Positions 35,711 through 47,460 of a stretch of DNA of 64,000 bases are shown in pieces. The number at the start of each line of letters is the position of its first letter. The first letter of the stretch is position 1. The position numbers and the translations under genes are program-made. Below the pieces are notes generated by a model. It was not told the DNA's origin. It saw nothing but the letters and a program-made list of their open reading frames with translations, and ran no database searches. This stretch comes from Lathyrus oleraceus (Eukaryota > Streptophyta > Magnoliopsida > Fabales > Fabaceae): contig NC_066582.1 in the NCBI RefSeq assembly GCF_024323335.1, forward strand, positions 180,988,782 through 181,052,781, written 5' to 3'.

Positions 35711-38700
35711 GTTGTCTTCTAACCCCATTGAATACAATGATCCTTCTCCTTATCCAAATTTTGAATTCCCTGTGTTTAAGGACGAGGAGAAAACTGATGA
35801 AGAAGTGAGTGATGAATTAGCTCATCTTCTTGTGCAAGATGAAAAGACCATTCAGCCACTCGAAGAGCAGATTGAGCTAGTCAACTTGGGTTCCGAGGAT
35901 GATGTGAAGGAAGTCAAGATTGGGTCTCGACTGTGTCCAGATGTCAAGAAGGGGTTGATTGATCTTCTTCGAGAGTATTCATATGTGTTTGCTTGGTCCT
36001 ATCAAGATATATCTGGTTTGGATTCTGAGATTGTGGAGCATAGATTGTAGTTGAATCCATAATGCCCGCCAATCAAGAAAAAATTGAGAAGAACGCGTCC
36101 TGATATGGCTGTGAAGATCAAAGAAGAAGTGCAGAAACAGATTGACGCCAGTTTCCTTTTGACCGCTGAGTATCCGCAATGGGTGGCCAATATTGCTCCT
36201 GTACCGAAGAAAGATGGGAAAGTCTGCATGTGTGTCGATTATAGAGATTTGAATAAAACCAGTCTGAAAGATGATTTCCCTCTGTCACACATTGATATGT
36301 TGGTAGACAATACTGCTAAATTCAAAGTCTTTTCGTTTATGGATGGATTTTCCGGATATAATCAGATCAAGATGGAACCCGAAGATATGGAGAAGACCAT
36401 ATTCATTACGCCTTAAGGAACATTCTGTTATAGAGTGATGCATTTTAGTTTAAAGAATGCTGGTGCAACTTACCAAAGAGCAATGACTACTCCTTTTCAT
36501 GATATGATGCATAAAGGGATTGAAGTTTATGTCGATGACATGATTGCTAAATCAATTGATGAAGAGGATAATGTTGAGCATTTGTTGAAGTTATTCCAGC
36601 GTTTGAGGAAGTATAAACTACACTTCAATCCCAATAAGTTTACTTTTGGTGTTCGTTATGGTAAGTTGTTGGGCTTTATTGTCGGTGAGAAGGGTATTGA
36701 AGTTGATCCTGCCAAGGTCAAAGCAATACAAGAGATGCCTGCGCCCAAAAATGAGAAGCAAGTCAGAGGTTTTCTCGGCCGCTTGAATTATATTTCCAGA
36801 TTTATTTCACACATGACTGCCACATGTGCACCTATATTCAAGCTTCTTCGGAAAGATCATTCTTGTGATTGGACCGAAGATTGCCATAAAGCTTTTGACA
36901 GTATCATAGAATATATGCTTGAACCTCCGATTTTGTCTCCACTTGTTGAAGAAAGACCGATGATCATGTATTTGAATGTGCTCAAAGATAGTATGGGTTG
37001 TGTTCTTGGTCAACGAGATGAGATTGGAAAGAAAGAATTTGCAATTTACTACCTCAGTAAGAAGTTCACCGACCGTGAGACTCAATATTCTATGCTTGAG
37101 AAGACTTGCTGCACATTGGCTTGGGCTGCTAAGCGTCTGCGCCAGTATATGTTAAATCATACCACTTGGTTGATATCCAAAATGGATTCGATCAAATATA
37201 TATTTGAGAAGCCTTCTTTACTTAGGAGAATTGCCCGTTGGCAGAAGTTGTTATCAAAGTATGATATCGAATACCGATCTCAGAAAGCAATCAAAGGTAG
37301 TATCTTGTCTGACCATTTGGCTCACCAACCGATTGCAGATTACCAGTCAGTGACGTATGATTTTCCTGATAAAGGGATCTTGTACTTGAAAATGAAATAT
37401 TATGATGAACCATTGCTTAAAGAAAGGCCAGAACCTGGTTCCTGTTGGGGAATCGTATTTGATGGAGCTGTTAATCAATATGGAAATGGAATTGGGGCGG
37501 TGATTATTATTCCTCAAGGCACGCATTTTCCCTTTACAGCCAGATTGACTTTCAAGTGTACAAATAATATGGAAGAATATGAAGCTTGCATTATGGGGCT
37601 CGAAGAGGCCATTGATCTCAGAATCAAGCATTTAGATGTCTTTGGAGATTCAACTTTGGTTATGAATCAGATCAAAGGTGAATGGGAGACAAATCAAACC
37701 GGTTTAATACCATATAGAGATTATGCGGGGAGGATTTCAACTTTCTTTACAGAAGTTGAGTTTCATCACATCCCTCGAGATGAAAACCGGATGGCAGATG
37801 CTCTTGCAATGTTGGCATCAATCATTATAGTAAAATATTTGAATGAAGTTCCCAATTTGTATGTGATGCGTCTTGATAGGCCAACACATGTGTTTGTTGT
37901 TGAAGAAGCCAAAGTTGAGAAGTCGTGGTATTACGACATCAAGTGTTTCCTCCAAAGTCAGATTTACCCATTTGGGGCATCATTGAAAGATAAGAATACT
38001 TTGAGAAGATTAACCGGTAATTTTTACTTGAATGGTGATATACTATACAATAGAAACTTCGACATGGTTTTGCTTAGATGTGTGGATATACACGAAGCAG
38101 ACTTGTTGATGACTGAAGTGCATGAAGGTTCTTTTGGTACTTATTCCAATGGACATGCAATGGCGAAGAAGATGTTGCGAGCAGGTTACTATTGGATGAC
38201 AATGGAATCTAACTGTTGCAAGTTTGTGAAAAATGCCACAAATGTCAAATGTATGAAGATAAGATTCATGTTCCTCCGACACTATTGAATGTTATTCCTT
38301 CCCCATGGCCCTTCTCCATGTGGGGAATTGATATGATTGGGATGATTGATCCCAAAGCTTCAAATGGACATCGTTTCATTTTAGTGGCAATTGAATACTT
38401 CACAAAATGGGTTGAAGCGGCATCGTATGCAAATGTAACCAAGCAAGTGGTTGTAAGGTTTATCAAGAATCAGATTATATGCCGTTATGGTGTGCCAAGT
38501 AAGATCATTACCGATAATGGATCGAACTTGAATAACAATATGGTGGAAGCTCTTTGTAAAGACTTCAAGATTGCACATCATAATTCTTCTCCCTACAGAC
38601 CTAAGATGAATGGGGTTGTTGAAGCTGCAAATAAGAATATCAAGAAGATTATTCAGAAGATGGTTGTGACTTATAAGGACTGGCACGAGATGCTCCAATT

Positions 38701-38773
38701 TGCTTTACACGGGTATCGAACAGCCATCCGCACTTCAACAGGGGAAACCCCCTTCTCTCTCGTATATGGTATG
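35711..38773 (+). pseudogene. Element 2 pol: RT, RNase H, archaeal-type RNase H, integrase (broken)
   Basis: Domains in order: linker (35711-36050), RT (about 36084-36700; PVPKKDGK, VDYRDLNK, SFMDGFSGYNQI, active site YVDD at 36528-36539), first RNase H (about 36920-37170; CVLGQRDE, TDRETQYSMLEK), second RNase H of the Tat-specific type (about 37440-37815; VFDGAVNQYG, EYEACIMGLEEA, GDSTLV, RDENRMADAL), then integrase with an HHCC finger and DDE core (Asp 38330, Asp 38513, Glu 38621; D-D35-E). Stops lie at 36048-36050, 36060-36062 and 36414-36416. One base is missing near 38232 in the zinc finger, shifting frame. Element 3 is inserted after ...FSLVYGM, so the C-terminal integrase is absent. 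Dead copy. Confidence 0.93.
38769..38773 (+). repeat. Target site of element 3 (GTATG), one copy
   Basis: GTATG immediately precedes the LTR end of element 3 and belongs to the integrase coding sequence of element 2. The intact reading VYGMEVVLPIEV in element 3 shows what was interrupted. The second GTATG would lie beyond the missing 5' LTR of element 3, outside the window. Confidence 0.7.
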
Positions 38774-41700
38774 TGTAACGAGGTATTCGTTACCTTTAGA
38801 TTTATTGACTAAATCAAAAGTAAATCATACAATTCGAGTCGCCACCGCACTTCTATTTATCCAAAGGAAAGGTTAGAAAGAGAAAAAAAACCAAGAAGTT
38901 TTATCAAATCAAAAAAACTAATAAAAATGTCAGAGATCTGGGTAAAGGGGTTGGTTATGCAATGGGAAGGTTTTAAGCATCCGAAACATCCTAGGTACTC
39001 CTAGGGAGCCCTTTCCACCAATTTTGTAAGGTAGGTTGGTATTTGTGAAAAATTATTTGTGCAAAAATGATTGGGGAGATGAGAGAAGAATGTACAAATT
39101 ATTTACAATTTTGTGTTTGAATGGATAAACCCATTGCCTACGTACCATCTTAAAAAATATTAGGATCAAAACCTCGTAGTTTTGGGTAAAAATCTCAAAA
39201 GATGTTGGTGAATTAATTGGTCAAAATCCCTAAGGTCTTTTGTTATCAAAGGGAGAAAACTCAACCTAAAACCACAAATCCACCATGTGAGGAGGGCTTC
39301 AAAATGCTAGTGAGGGGTTAACCCTTTAATAAGCATGGAAGTCTTATGATCCATCACTAAGGATATAGGTGAGTATTATATCAACCTCAAGGATAACTCA
39401 AACCTAATAGCTAATGTTTATGAAAAGCTTTGGCAAAAGTGGTTATTGAAACCATAAAACAATTGAGTGAGTTGTATTTACCAATGAAAAGTATTTACAA
39501 AATATGGTTAAAGTTGACTTAAGGATTCAATTCAAAATAAGTGTTATGAAAAGAAGTTTGGAAAATCAAAAGCTTAGTGCTTAGGTTTCTAATTTTGAAA
39601 ACAAATGTTAATGTTTGCACAAAAGTTTGGCTTGGGTTAGAGTGGAGGGAAGAAGAAGAATGGCTAAGTCCTAAACATACAAAGATGAAGGAAGAGAAAT
39701 AAAACCACATTGGAGTTCCCTTCTTGAGATCATAATGATGATCCAAGTAGCTCCCATCCTTTAATTAGCAAGCAAATAACAAATAACTCAAGCAATCAAG
39801 CAAACAATCAAGCTCCTAGGAATCTTCCAATGGCTTTTGTATCTCTCACTTTGGATGCTCATGACAATGGTTCTCCTACTTGGCTCAAATGTTTGGGATC
39901 CCTAGCACAAGAACACAAAAATCAAAAAGTTCCACAAAACAAATAATGAATGGACAAGAGGTAATTTAGAATTTGGTCCTTTCAAAGTCCTCTTCAAGAT
40001 TTAAGCATTCTAAAGGCATGAGGCCTAGTTGCTCTTTGAAATTATTCTTCTTTTATAGCTTTCTAAAGGCATGAGGCCTAGTTTCTCTTTGACTCAATTA
40101 GCATAGAGAATGTCCTAAAGTCTAAGTCCTTTTGTCCATTTGCATTTGGTTTCACACAATCAAAACAAAACAAGCACAATAGTATATACACAATAATGTG
40201 CTCAAGTGAGCAAAAGGAAAATTGCATTAACATAAACATGAGCTCAAGTGAGCAAAGGGCAAAAGAAAATAAATAATGTAAAAGAATATTAAATTGCATA
40301 AAAGTAAATTGCAAGAATTAAATGACTTGAATTAAAAGTTAATGGTCAATAGTTAGTGTTAGTGTGCCATAAGGCAATTTAGCACTATGTTAAGCAATCG
40401 TAAGTGGACTAATGTAGTATTCACACCTATCTGAGGTCGGTCAATAAAAATATAGGCAACAAACACAAGTTAGAGACCTTGACTAGTAAGACAAGCTCCT
40501 ACAACTTGCCATGCCAAAAGAAAAGAAGAATGATCTTGTATTGATTTAGGTTTTTTGCTTGACCAAGAAGCAACCTATCCTTAATGCAAAGCCATTCACT
40601 TGATCTTTGATCAAGATGAATTAGATTTGAATCAAGGAAGGTTAAGCCTCCCATATGTCAAGGCTAACCACCAATCTTTAACTCATTGATCAAAAAAAAG
40701 AAAAGAAGAAGAAGAAGAAGAATAAGAATGTACATGAATTGAACTTCAAATGAAATAAGCAAAGTACATTGACCAAAGATGAATGGAATCAAGGTCAAAC
40801 AATAGTAAACAGAAGCAAAATGAAACTTAGAAGTCAAGAAACAAATAAAATATTTTTGGTCTTTTTGAAAATTAAAATAATACTTGAATTAAAATAAACA
40901 AATGAAGGTCAAACTTCAAATCCATTTCAAATTAACTTTGAAACGTCCAAATGGATCATCCTAAGTTTAACAAGGTCAAACCAAGTTTGACAAAAAATTT
41001 CAGCATTTTTAGAAACCAGAAACTATTTTTAAACAATTAAAAATGGATAAAAAATTACCTAATTGAACTAAAATCTCAAATAAATCTCAAATCATTTAAT
41101 AAATTGATGAGAATATTTTCATAGATTCATCATCATTCGAAGAGGTTAAGAAAATATTTTTGCATTTTTTGAATATTGGAAACTATTTAAAATGAATTAA
41201 AAATAACCAGAAAAGAGAAAATTCACAAAAAAATACAAATGACAAAATAAAAAATATTAAAAATCATTTTCAGAAACTAGAATTAAAAAGGGAAATAATG
41301 CAATTGGTCCCATATTTTTTGGATAAAAAATGAAAGAGATATGAATTTTTGAAATAAAAGGAAATAAAAGAAAATAAAAAGAAATTCTGAAAATGGAAAA
41401 AGATCTGGCGCGTTGGATCAACCTCATTAAATGAGGTGGCACATCCAAGGATCCTCATGCGCGCGCTCACCGTGGTCTCAAGTCAACTGAGGAACACATT
41501 GAATTAAAAAAGGTCATAACATTGAATGGACCTGATTAGATCTGGAAACTCAAATCAACGGCGTAGATTTAAACTAGCAAAGGGACGGTGGTGTACACCA
41601 CCGTCTTCTATGGCGAACTCATGAATTCCGGTGGAAGTTGCAAGTCAACAAAACTTAATGAAAACGAGCAATCCTCATATCATTTGAAAGCTGGGGTGAT

Positions 41701-43551
41701 GCACAACACCCCTGTGCCATTGGTTTCTCCTCTAGACTCTCATAGAAAGAGAAATTAGAGAGAGAAAATCATGGTGTTTAATCTGAACTTAATGGATTCG
41801 TGAAATTAAATAAACAATTCAAATGCCTCTTATGAGAGGACTTCAGAGGAGCCAATAAACATAAGAAATGAGCTATAACCAGTGAGTTTCGAATTGAAAA
41901 AGTTTGGATATCAACCTTTGAAATGCAGATCTATGGAGCACGATCTCTTCCAACTCTTGATTGCAGTGTGTTCTTGAGATGGAGATAGAGCAAGGCTAAG
42001 GAATTAGAGTCGAATAATCAACCAAGGAAGTTGAAAATTGGATCTGAAAAGGCATGGGAATTTCATGTGCATGTGTGATGAGGGCCTCCATGAATGGGCC
42101 TGTACAGGCGCATGGAGGGCCCAAATGCAATAGGAAATGCAAGCTTAACATCATTAAAATGATTTTGGACGTGCAGATGTAATGGAATTGGATTGTGCAT
42201 GGAGTTTCATCATTGTTTCCAAAAATGCACATAAATCTTCTCCTCTTCGAAAATACCTCTTACCAAAATGAAACATGGCCTTGTGGGTAATGGTTGGAAA
42301 GGTCTTTACATGAGTAACAATTGTTATGTTAAACAAAAATCCATTTGGTGTAGGGAAATTAATGAAAATTGGTCATAAAGTTCAAGGTGCAAAACATGTG
42401 CATGTGAAATTTTCCAAAATGGACCAACTTCAAGCCCTTCTGTTCCAATGATGAAAGTCTCAAATGACAAAACCTTCAACATTAAAGTTGTATATATTTT
42501 TAAGGCAATCAATTTGGGATTAAATTTTTCATCATTTGGATTTTTTATGTGAAAGTTATGGGCACTTGAAGTTGGACTTTTTCACATTTCAATGCCTTTG
42601 GTCCAAAGTGACCTATAATATTTTGTATTATCACATGTACTTCTTTTAGGATTATTAATATTTTTTAAACATAAAAAATGAAGTAAACATCTTAAAATTT
42701 CAAATTCATTTGATCCCACCTCAAAATCATGAAAAATGAGTGAGTTAGGTCCTTGGGAAATTGACCCAAAATTAGGGTTTCAGTCAAAATGACCTATAAT
42801 GTTTTGAAATGAATGATGACCTTAGAATATTCAAATCAATTTTTTATGAACATGAAAGTTGTGAATATGGTTCTTAAGAACATTTTTTCTCTTGGGTTTA
42901 TCTTTATTTGACAAACACATTAAAACTTAGGTCTCAGTGGATTTCATAGTAGTCAAATGAATTGACTGATTAACTTCTCAAGTCCAAACTTCAAACCTTG
43001 ATGCATTGATGATTTAGGACACTCACATAGGCACAAATATGTATGAAATGATGAATTAAAGAACTTCCCTTGATTTTATTTGATCATGGGTTGAGGTTGC
43101 TTCATGGGCAAGGCAGTGTTGATGCACAAATGAATTAGGGTTTCCTTGGAAATCAAGCCTCAAGCCCTTTGGTTTATCTTGATAAAATTGACGAATTGAG
43201 ATACTTGCGAGGTATATATGACGATGGAGAGCCTTGTGAACCATTTTCATGCTTGCTTTCACTTCATCTGGCCACATTAATGAGCATAGGGGGCTCCTAT
43301 GAGCCTTAGATCTTATGATTGCTCAAGCTACAAAACAAAAGATGTTAGTGACATACTTTTGTGCTTTTGGTTAGTAAACAAAATGAGAAAAGCAATAATA
43401 TACAATTCAAGCATGCTTGTTGGTGTCAAACCAACTCACACAAGTCCCAACCCTAGGATTAAGGAGCCAAGATGCTATGATCCTTGAGGCAATACAATGA
43501 GCAATGATATGATGCCATGAGGGATCTTAGGGTCAAAATTAGGGTCTTACA
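38774..43551 (-). repeat. 3' LTR of element 3 (LTR family gamma)
   Basis: 4778 bp. On the element strand it runs from TGTAAGACCCTAATT (43551) to CTCGTTACA (38774), perfect TGTAA/TTACA ends. It is the same family as the solo LTR at 15712-20647. It contains the PBS-like TGGCGACTC (38844-38836) 71 bp from its end. The only sequences read as ORFs here are short and not conserved. Confidence 0.92.
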
Positions 43552-43566
43552 GATGCCCCTATTTAA
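43552..43566 (-). promoter_or_regulatory. Polypurine tract region of element 3
   Basis: On the element strand, ...TTAAATAGGGGCATC lies directly before the LTR start. The AGGGG core is a short polypurine tract, the usual plus-strand primer next to a 3' LTR, but it is brief and followed by CATC, so the exact primer is uncertain. Confidence 0.5.
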
Positions 43567-44059
43567 GGTTATTCTAGCCGGAGATATGAAGGTTAAAATC
43601 TTCGTCTCGACGAGGTAGAATGGGCTTAAATAATAACAAAGAGATGAATTTTGGTCCCTAAGAGACCTCATTATGCAAATGTATGTATGCAAAAATTAAT
43701 ACTCTGTGGGGATATGTGTCCACAAAGGAAAAAGAAATCAGAAGAAACTAAAAATCCATATGAGTAATACACTCATAAATGGGACAGAGACTCTGGGACT
43801 TCACTAGGGAGTAAAGGGGATAAAATGCGTGAGCAGGTCACGACTTAAAACATGCTGGGAGACACGAAGGGGTTCCATGAAAATAAATCAATGGAAAGAC
43901 TCGAGTTGACGCAAAGATGCATGTATTGGGGAATATGTCAATACAGCAAACTATCCACAAAGGATACTTCGGATAAAAATCCGGATTCAGGTGGGGAAAA
44001 TCCACTAAGGGACTCCGATGGGGAATGTCCAAAGAGGACTCAACTGAGGAAACAACCAA

Positions 44060-45040
44060 AATGAGGTATTACCGGTTACTGGGTAATAAGCTCAAGGAGA
44101 CATGTGATCAAAACACCGGTATAAGGGTGAGAGAACAACACGCTCGGGGAGAATGAATATCTAAGACCGGTATAAGGGTGAGAGATATCAATCATACAAA
44201 AACATCTGAGGGAGACCTAAAAAGGTATATTTCAACTCAGGAAAAATCTGACTCCACAGGGGACAAAAAGTCATAATAGAGAGCAGAAGGAAGGAACACC
44301 AGGGATACCGGTTACTGGGCATATAATAGGTGACCAACTAGACGTGAAATGGAGAATATTTCCAAGACACTCATCATCCAAAAGGAGGCCTGAAAAAGCA
44401 AACTCGATTACAGGATGGACAATCAATTCGATAAGGAAATACGAATCTTACTCGACTGGGGAAGAAGAAGACTTCGAATGAAGAGCGCATGAGATATATT
44501 ATCTATTACCGTCAGAACGTAGATAACATACTCGGATGGAAGATTATCCACAACCGGCTATTGGGTTAATGAAGGATAAATCAACCGAAAAGAAAGGACA
44601 TCGGGATACCGAATACTGGGTATAAAATGATGACCAATCAGAGGGAGAAACAATCATTACCAACAAAAAGGGTAAATGAAAGATGACTCGCTGGGGATAA
44701 ATTGCTTTATCAGAGCAATTATCCATAAGATATATCACCGGTTACTGGGTGGTATACTCGAAGGGTGAAGGAATATCAATACTGAATATTGGATAAAGAT
44801 AACCAACAAAGAGGGGATTACATCTACCGGTTACTGGGTAGAAAACCACAGAAGAGAGTAACCGTCATTGGTTAGGATGAACAAAATCAAGGGTTAACTC
44901 TGCATGGGGACAAAATGGGGTTCACAACTACCGGTTTACTAGGTAGAAAACCACAGAAATAGGACTTACAACTACCAGTTACTGGGTAGAAGGCCACAAA
45001 ATTCCACCGGGGAAAAGATGGATAATTACTGGTTACTGAG
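44060..45040. repeat. Interspersed 'taccggttactgggta' repeat units
   Basis: Units or close variants start near 44070, 44307, 44550 (ACCGGCTATTGGGTT), 44601, 44735, 44824, 44930, 44971 and 45025, with shorter 'accggtataagggtgag' forms at 44113 and 44165. Each unit is followed by 'agaaaaccac' or 'ataagctc' type text. The spacing is irregular, so it is a degenerate array rather than a clean satellite. The same units, inverted, occur at 11850-12300. Confidence 0.8.
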
Positions 45041-47286
45041 CAATCATTCATCTAAACTATGGGGAAGCTGCAAGGGAAAATAACAAGATTAGTCAATCTA
45101 GGAACAAACTAGAGAGACACAATGAAACAAGACTCACCCAATGAGGGTATAACTCAGGGGAGTAATTCCATCCCAATACATATTTTGAGAGGAAACTGAA
45201 ACAATCAATCGTCCATGAGGACATAACTCAGTGGGGAATACGGAAGAAAGGATAAACACTTTCTGCCTATGGGGCTGACTCTATATGGAGAGATCAGACA
45301 CAAACATCTGCTTGGGGAAATATATATATCACCAAATAGAAGGGGACATCAAACAAAGATATATGGCAAAGAATGCAACATGAATATCTGAATGTTATAA
45401 TTATGCATGTATATGCATGGTTTATGTATGATGAATGCTGACAAACAGACATATCTAACACAAACAGGTCCCAGAATCAATGGACAGATATCCGATACTA
45501 CATCTCAAAGAGAAAGCCAGTCCCACAGGAGAAAAATCCAATCTGGTGGGGGCAACCGATACCAGGAAACAACAAATCTCTGGAGGGAAAAAAGACCAAT
45601 GCTGAGAAATTGAGTGAAATCGCTGCCAGGGACAAAGATCACTGTTAGGGGAACAAACAGGATCACCGGGAATCAGAGACTACTGTTGGTAAAAAGCAAA
45701 GGGATCACAATCACCAAAGTTGGGGAACTTCCAACAGTACGCAAAGAAGAGGATGAGATCAGTCAGAGAAGAAATCCAGTGGAGATCTTTATCAGGAGGT
45801 GATGTAGAATTCTGTGGGGAACAACAACCAAACAGAAACACATCAACAAAATCAATCACTTCTAACCACGGAGGAATATCTCTGCTGCGGAGAAAGAGAA
45901 CCGCTCACTCCACTGGGAAGGAATCAAAAACATCTTCCTCATGAGTTCTAACTCCAAGTCAGGATCATACAGAGCCTCGGCTGGGGAGAACCAACGGATA
46001 AGATTCCTTCGTAGAAGAAACTCTACTAGGGAACTACCGGGACAAGATAGGAAACTCTGTGGGGAACAACCACCAAACAGAAGTTTCAACACCACCACAA
46101 TTCCTCATACTACTGGAGAAATAGTCTTTGTTGAGGAAAGGGAAACAACGCTCCATTGGGGATAGAAAATAAACATTCTCATCGCCCACTCTGCTAGGAG
46201 GAGAAAACCACCTGAGGTGGAGGAAGCAACAACAAATCAGGCTTCGATCAAGCAACTTTCCTGGGGGAAAACTGTTGGTGATCAAACCGAGGATAACCTG
46301 AAGGCGATCAGCTTGAGATAACCTGCTGGCGACCAAATTGGGGAAGTCTAACATGAACAACCCTCTGAGGATGGATGGGAAGCACCCAGTTGGAGATCAC
46401 AGTACGTGAATCTGCTGAGGATAAGCTACAAACCAAAATATTGAAGATTCCACCCATGTTGAGATTTCTTGCTCACTCTGCGGAGGATTCCAATCTAAAC
46501 GAGGGAAATATCAACTTCCTCGAAAAGATAGCATATCAATTTATCAATCTATAATAGATTTTAGGTCAAACCACACAGGGGATGACAACCATATAATTGA
46601 AAATACAAATGCTAAATCCCAACTCAACTGGGGAGCTAGAAGACCAAGGCCAAACTGCCAAACTCTCTCAGGGGATCCGGTGGAGTTGAGGGCTTTAGGG
46701 ATATACTCCTCTAAACAAATCAGGACCAAAACTCCAGATTTTCCGGGGGAATAGGTGATGCTAACCTTCTTCTGCGCTCGCGGAGGAGACAACCTGAAAG
46801 ATAATGAAGAGGAAACAAGTATGCTAGGAATAATGAACAAATGTCTTACCCTTTTGGAGATCATACTATCCTTGGGAGAGCACTGAAGATGTCCCAATTA
46901 TCCTTTCAGTCATTGTGAATGTTCACTTTGTTCAAAAACAGTTTATAAAAAACTTTATTTTTTTAAAACAATGATATTTATCAATTAAAACATGCAAACA
47001 TTTGTTAGAAACAAATAAGAGTGCAAAGAATTGGATAAAGGCTCAAATTTATTTGATGGAATGGTAGTCTGCAAATGGCAAGACTCCATGGATCTTTACA
47101 AATTTGAAATTCGTGATATATATTGGAAAAGGGATACATTGAACATAATGACCATTTCTCCACCAACTCAGAATCCAATGTATTTGAAGCTTCAGTTGAC
47201 GATGACTGAGCGAGAATCTTTGACAGAAGACAGTTGAAGAACAAAGTCTTGTCAGGATGCAGTTACTTACAAAATCCCTAATTTTT

Positions 47287-47442
47287 GCCTAGATTGCCCC
47301 AGGGTGAGGTACTCAATCTAGCGGGGGGGATATATTCATTTTTTCATGTCTCTAACTTTTTCCTGGATCGACCTTTCGGGTTTTCAATCCACCGAGACGC
47401 TCATTTTTGCCTAAGCTGCCCTTTCGGGTTTTCAACTTAGCG
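47287..47442 (-). repeat. Three stem-loop repeats after the integrase stop codon
   Basis: Plus-strand arms: 47289-47296 CTAGATTG with 47314-47321 CAATCTAG (perfect); 47364-47370 TGGATCG with 47385-47391 CAATCCA (one mismatch, a G-U in one strand); 47411-47418 CTAAGCTG with 47433-47440 CAACTTAG (one mismatch, likewise). On the element strand copies 2 and 3 have AAAACCCGAAAGG in the loop, a GAAA tetraloop closed by C-G pairs. Arm sequences differ between copies but stay self-complementary. Confidence 0.75.
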
Positions 47443-47460
47443 AGCTATTCTGTTTTTATT

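Larger units (their letters stand above)
25039..38773 (+). mobile_element. Element 2: Ogre-type retrotransposon, 5' LTR to integrase core
   Basis: Order on the plus strand: 5' LTR (25039-29487), PBS (29497), leader, ORF1 (30362-31864), gag-pro (32172-35455), predicted intron, RT/RNase H/second RNase H/integrase (35711-38773). It is inserted in beta remnant 2; the 5 bp before it are CCTAT (25034-25038). The integrase gene is broken at 38773 by element 3, and the remainder and 3' LTR are not in the window. Numerous stops and a frameshift show it is inactive. Confidence 0.93.
43567..47460 (-). other. 3' UTR of element 3, repeat-rich
   Basis: 3.9 kb between the integrase stop and the LTR with no credible gene. 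Three zones are visible: stem-loop repeats next to the stop codon (47287-47442), a purine-rich zone (about 45400-46880) with recurring 'ctggggaa', 'ggggaacaacc', 'accaaacag' phrases, and a zone of repeated 'taccggttactgggta' units (44060-45040). Ogre 3' UTRs are known to be hypervariable and to seed tandem repeats, which fits. Short ORFs on both strands here have no family resemblance. Confidence 0.8.

Noticed and set aside
45407..46900. Overlapping ORFs of 60-117 codons on both strands in the 3' UTR of element 3
   Set aside because: Open frames result from repeated purine-rich text; no motif, no conservation, both strands equally open.
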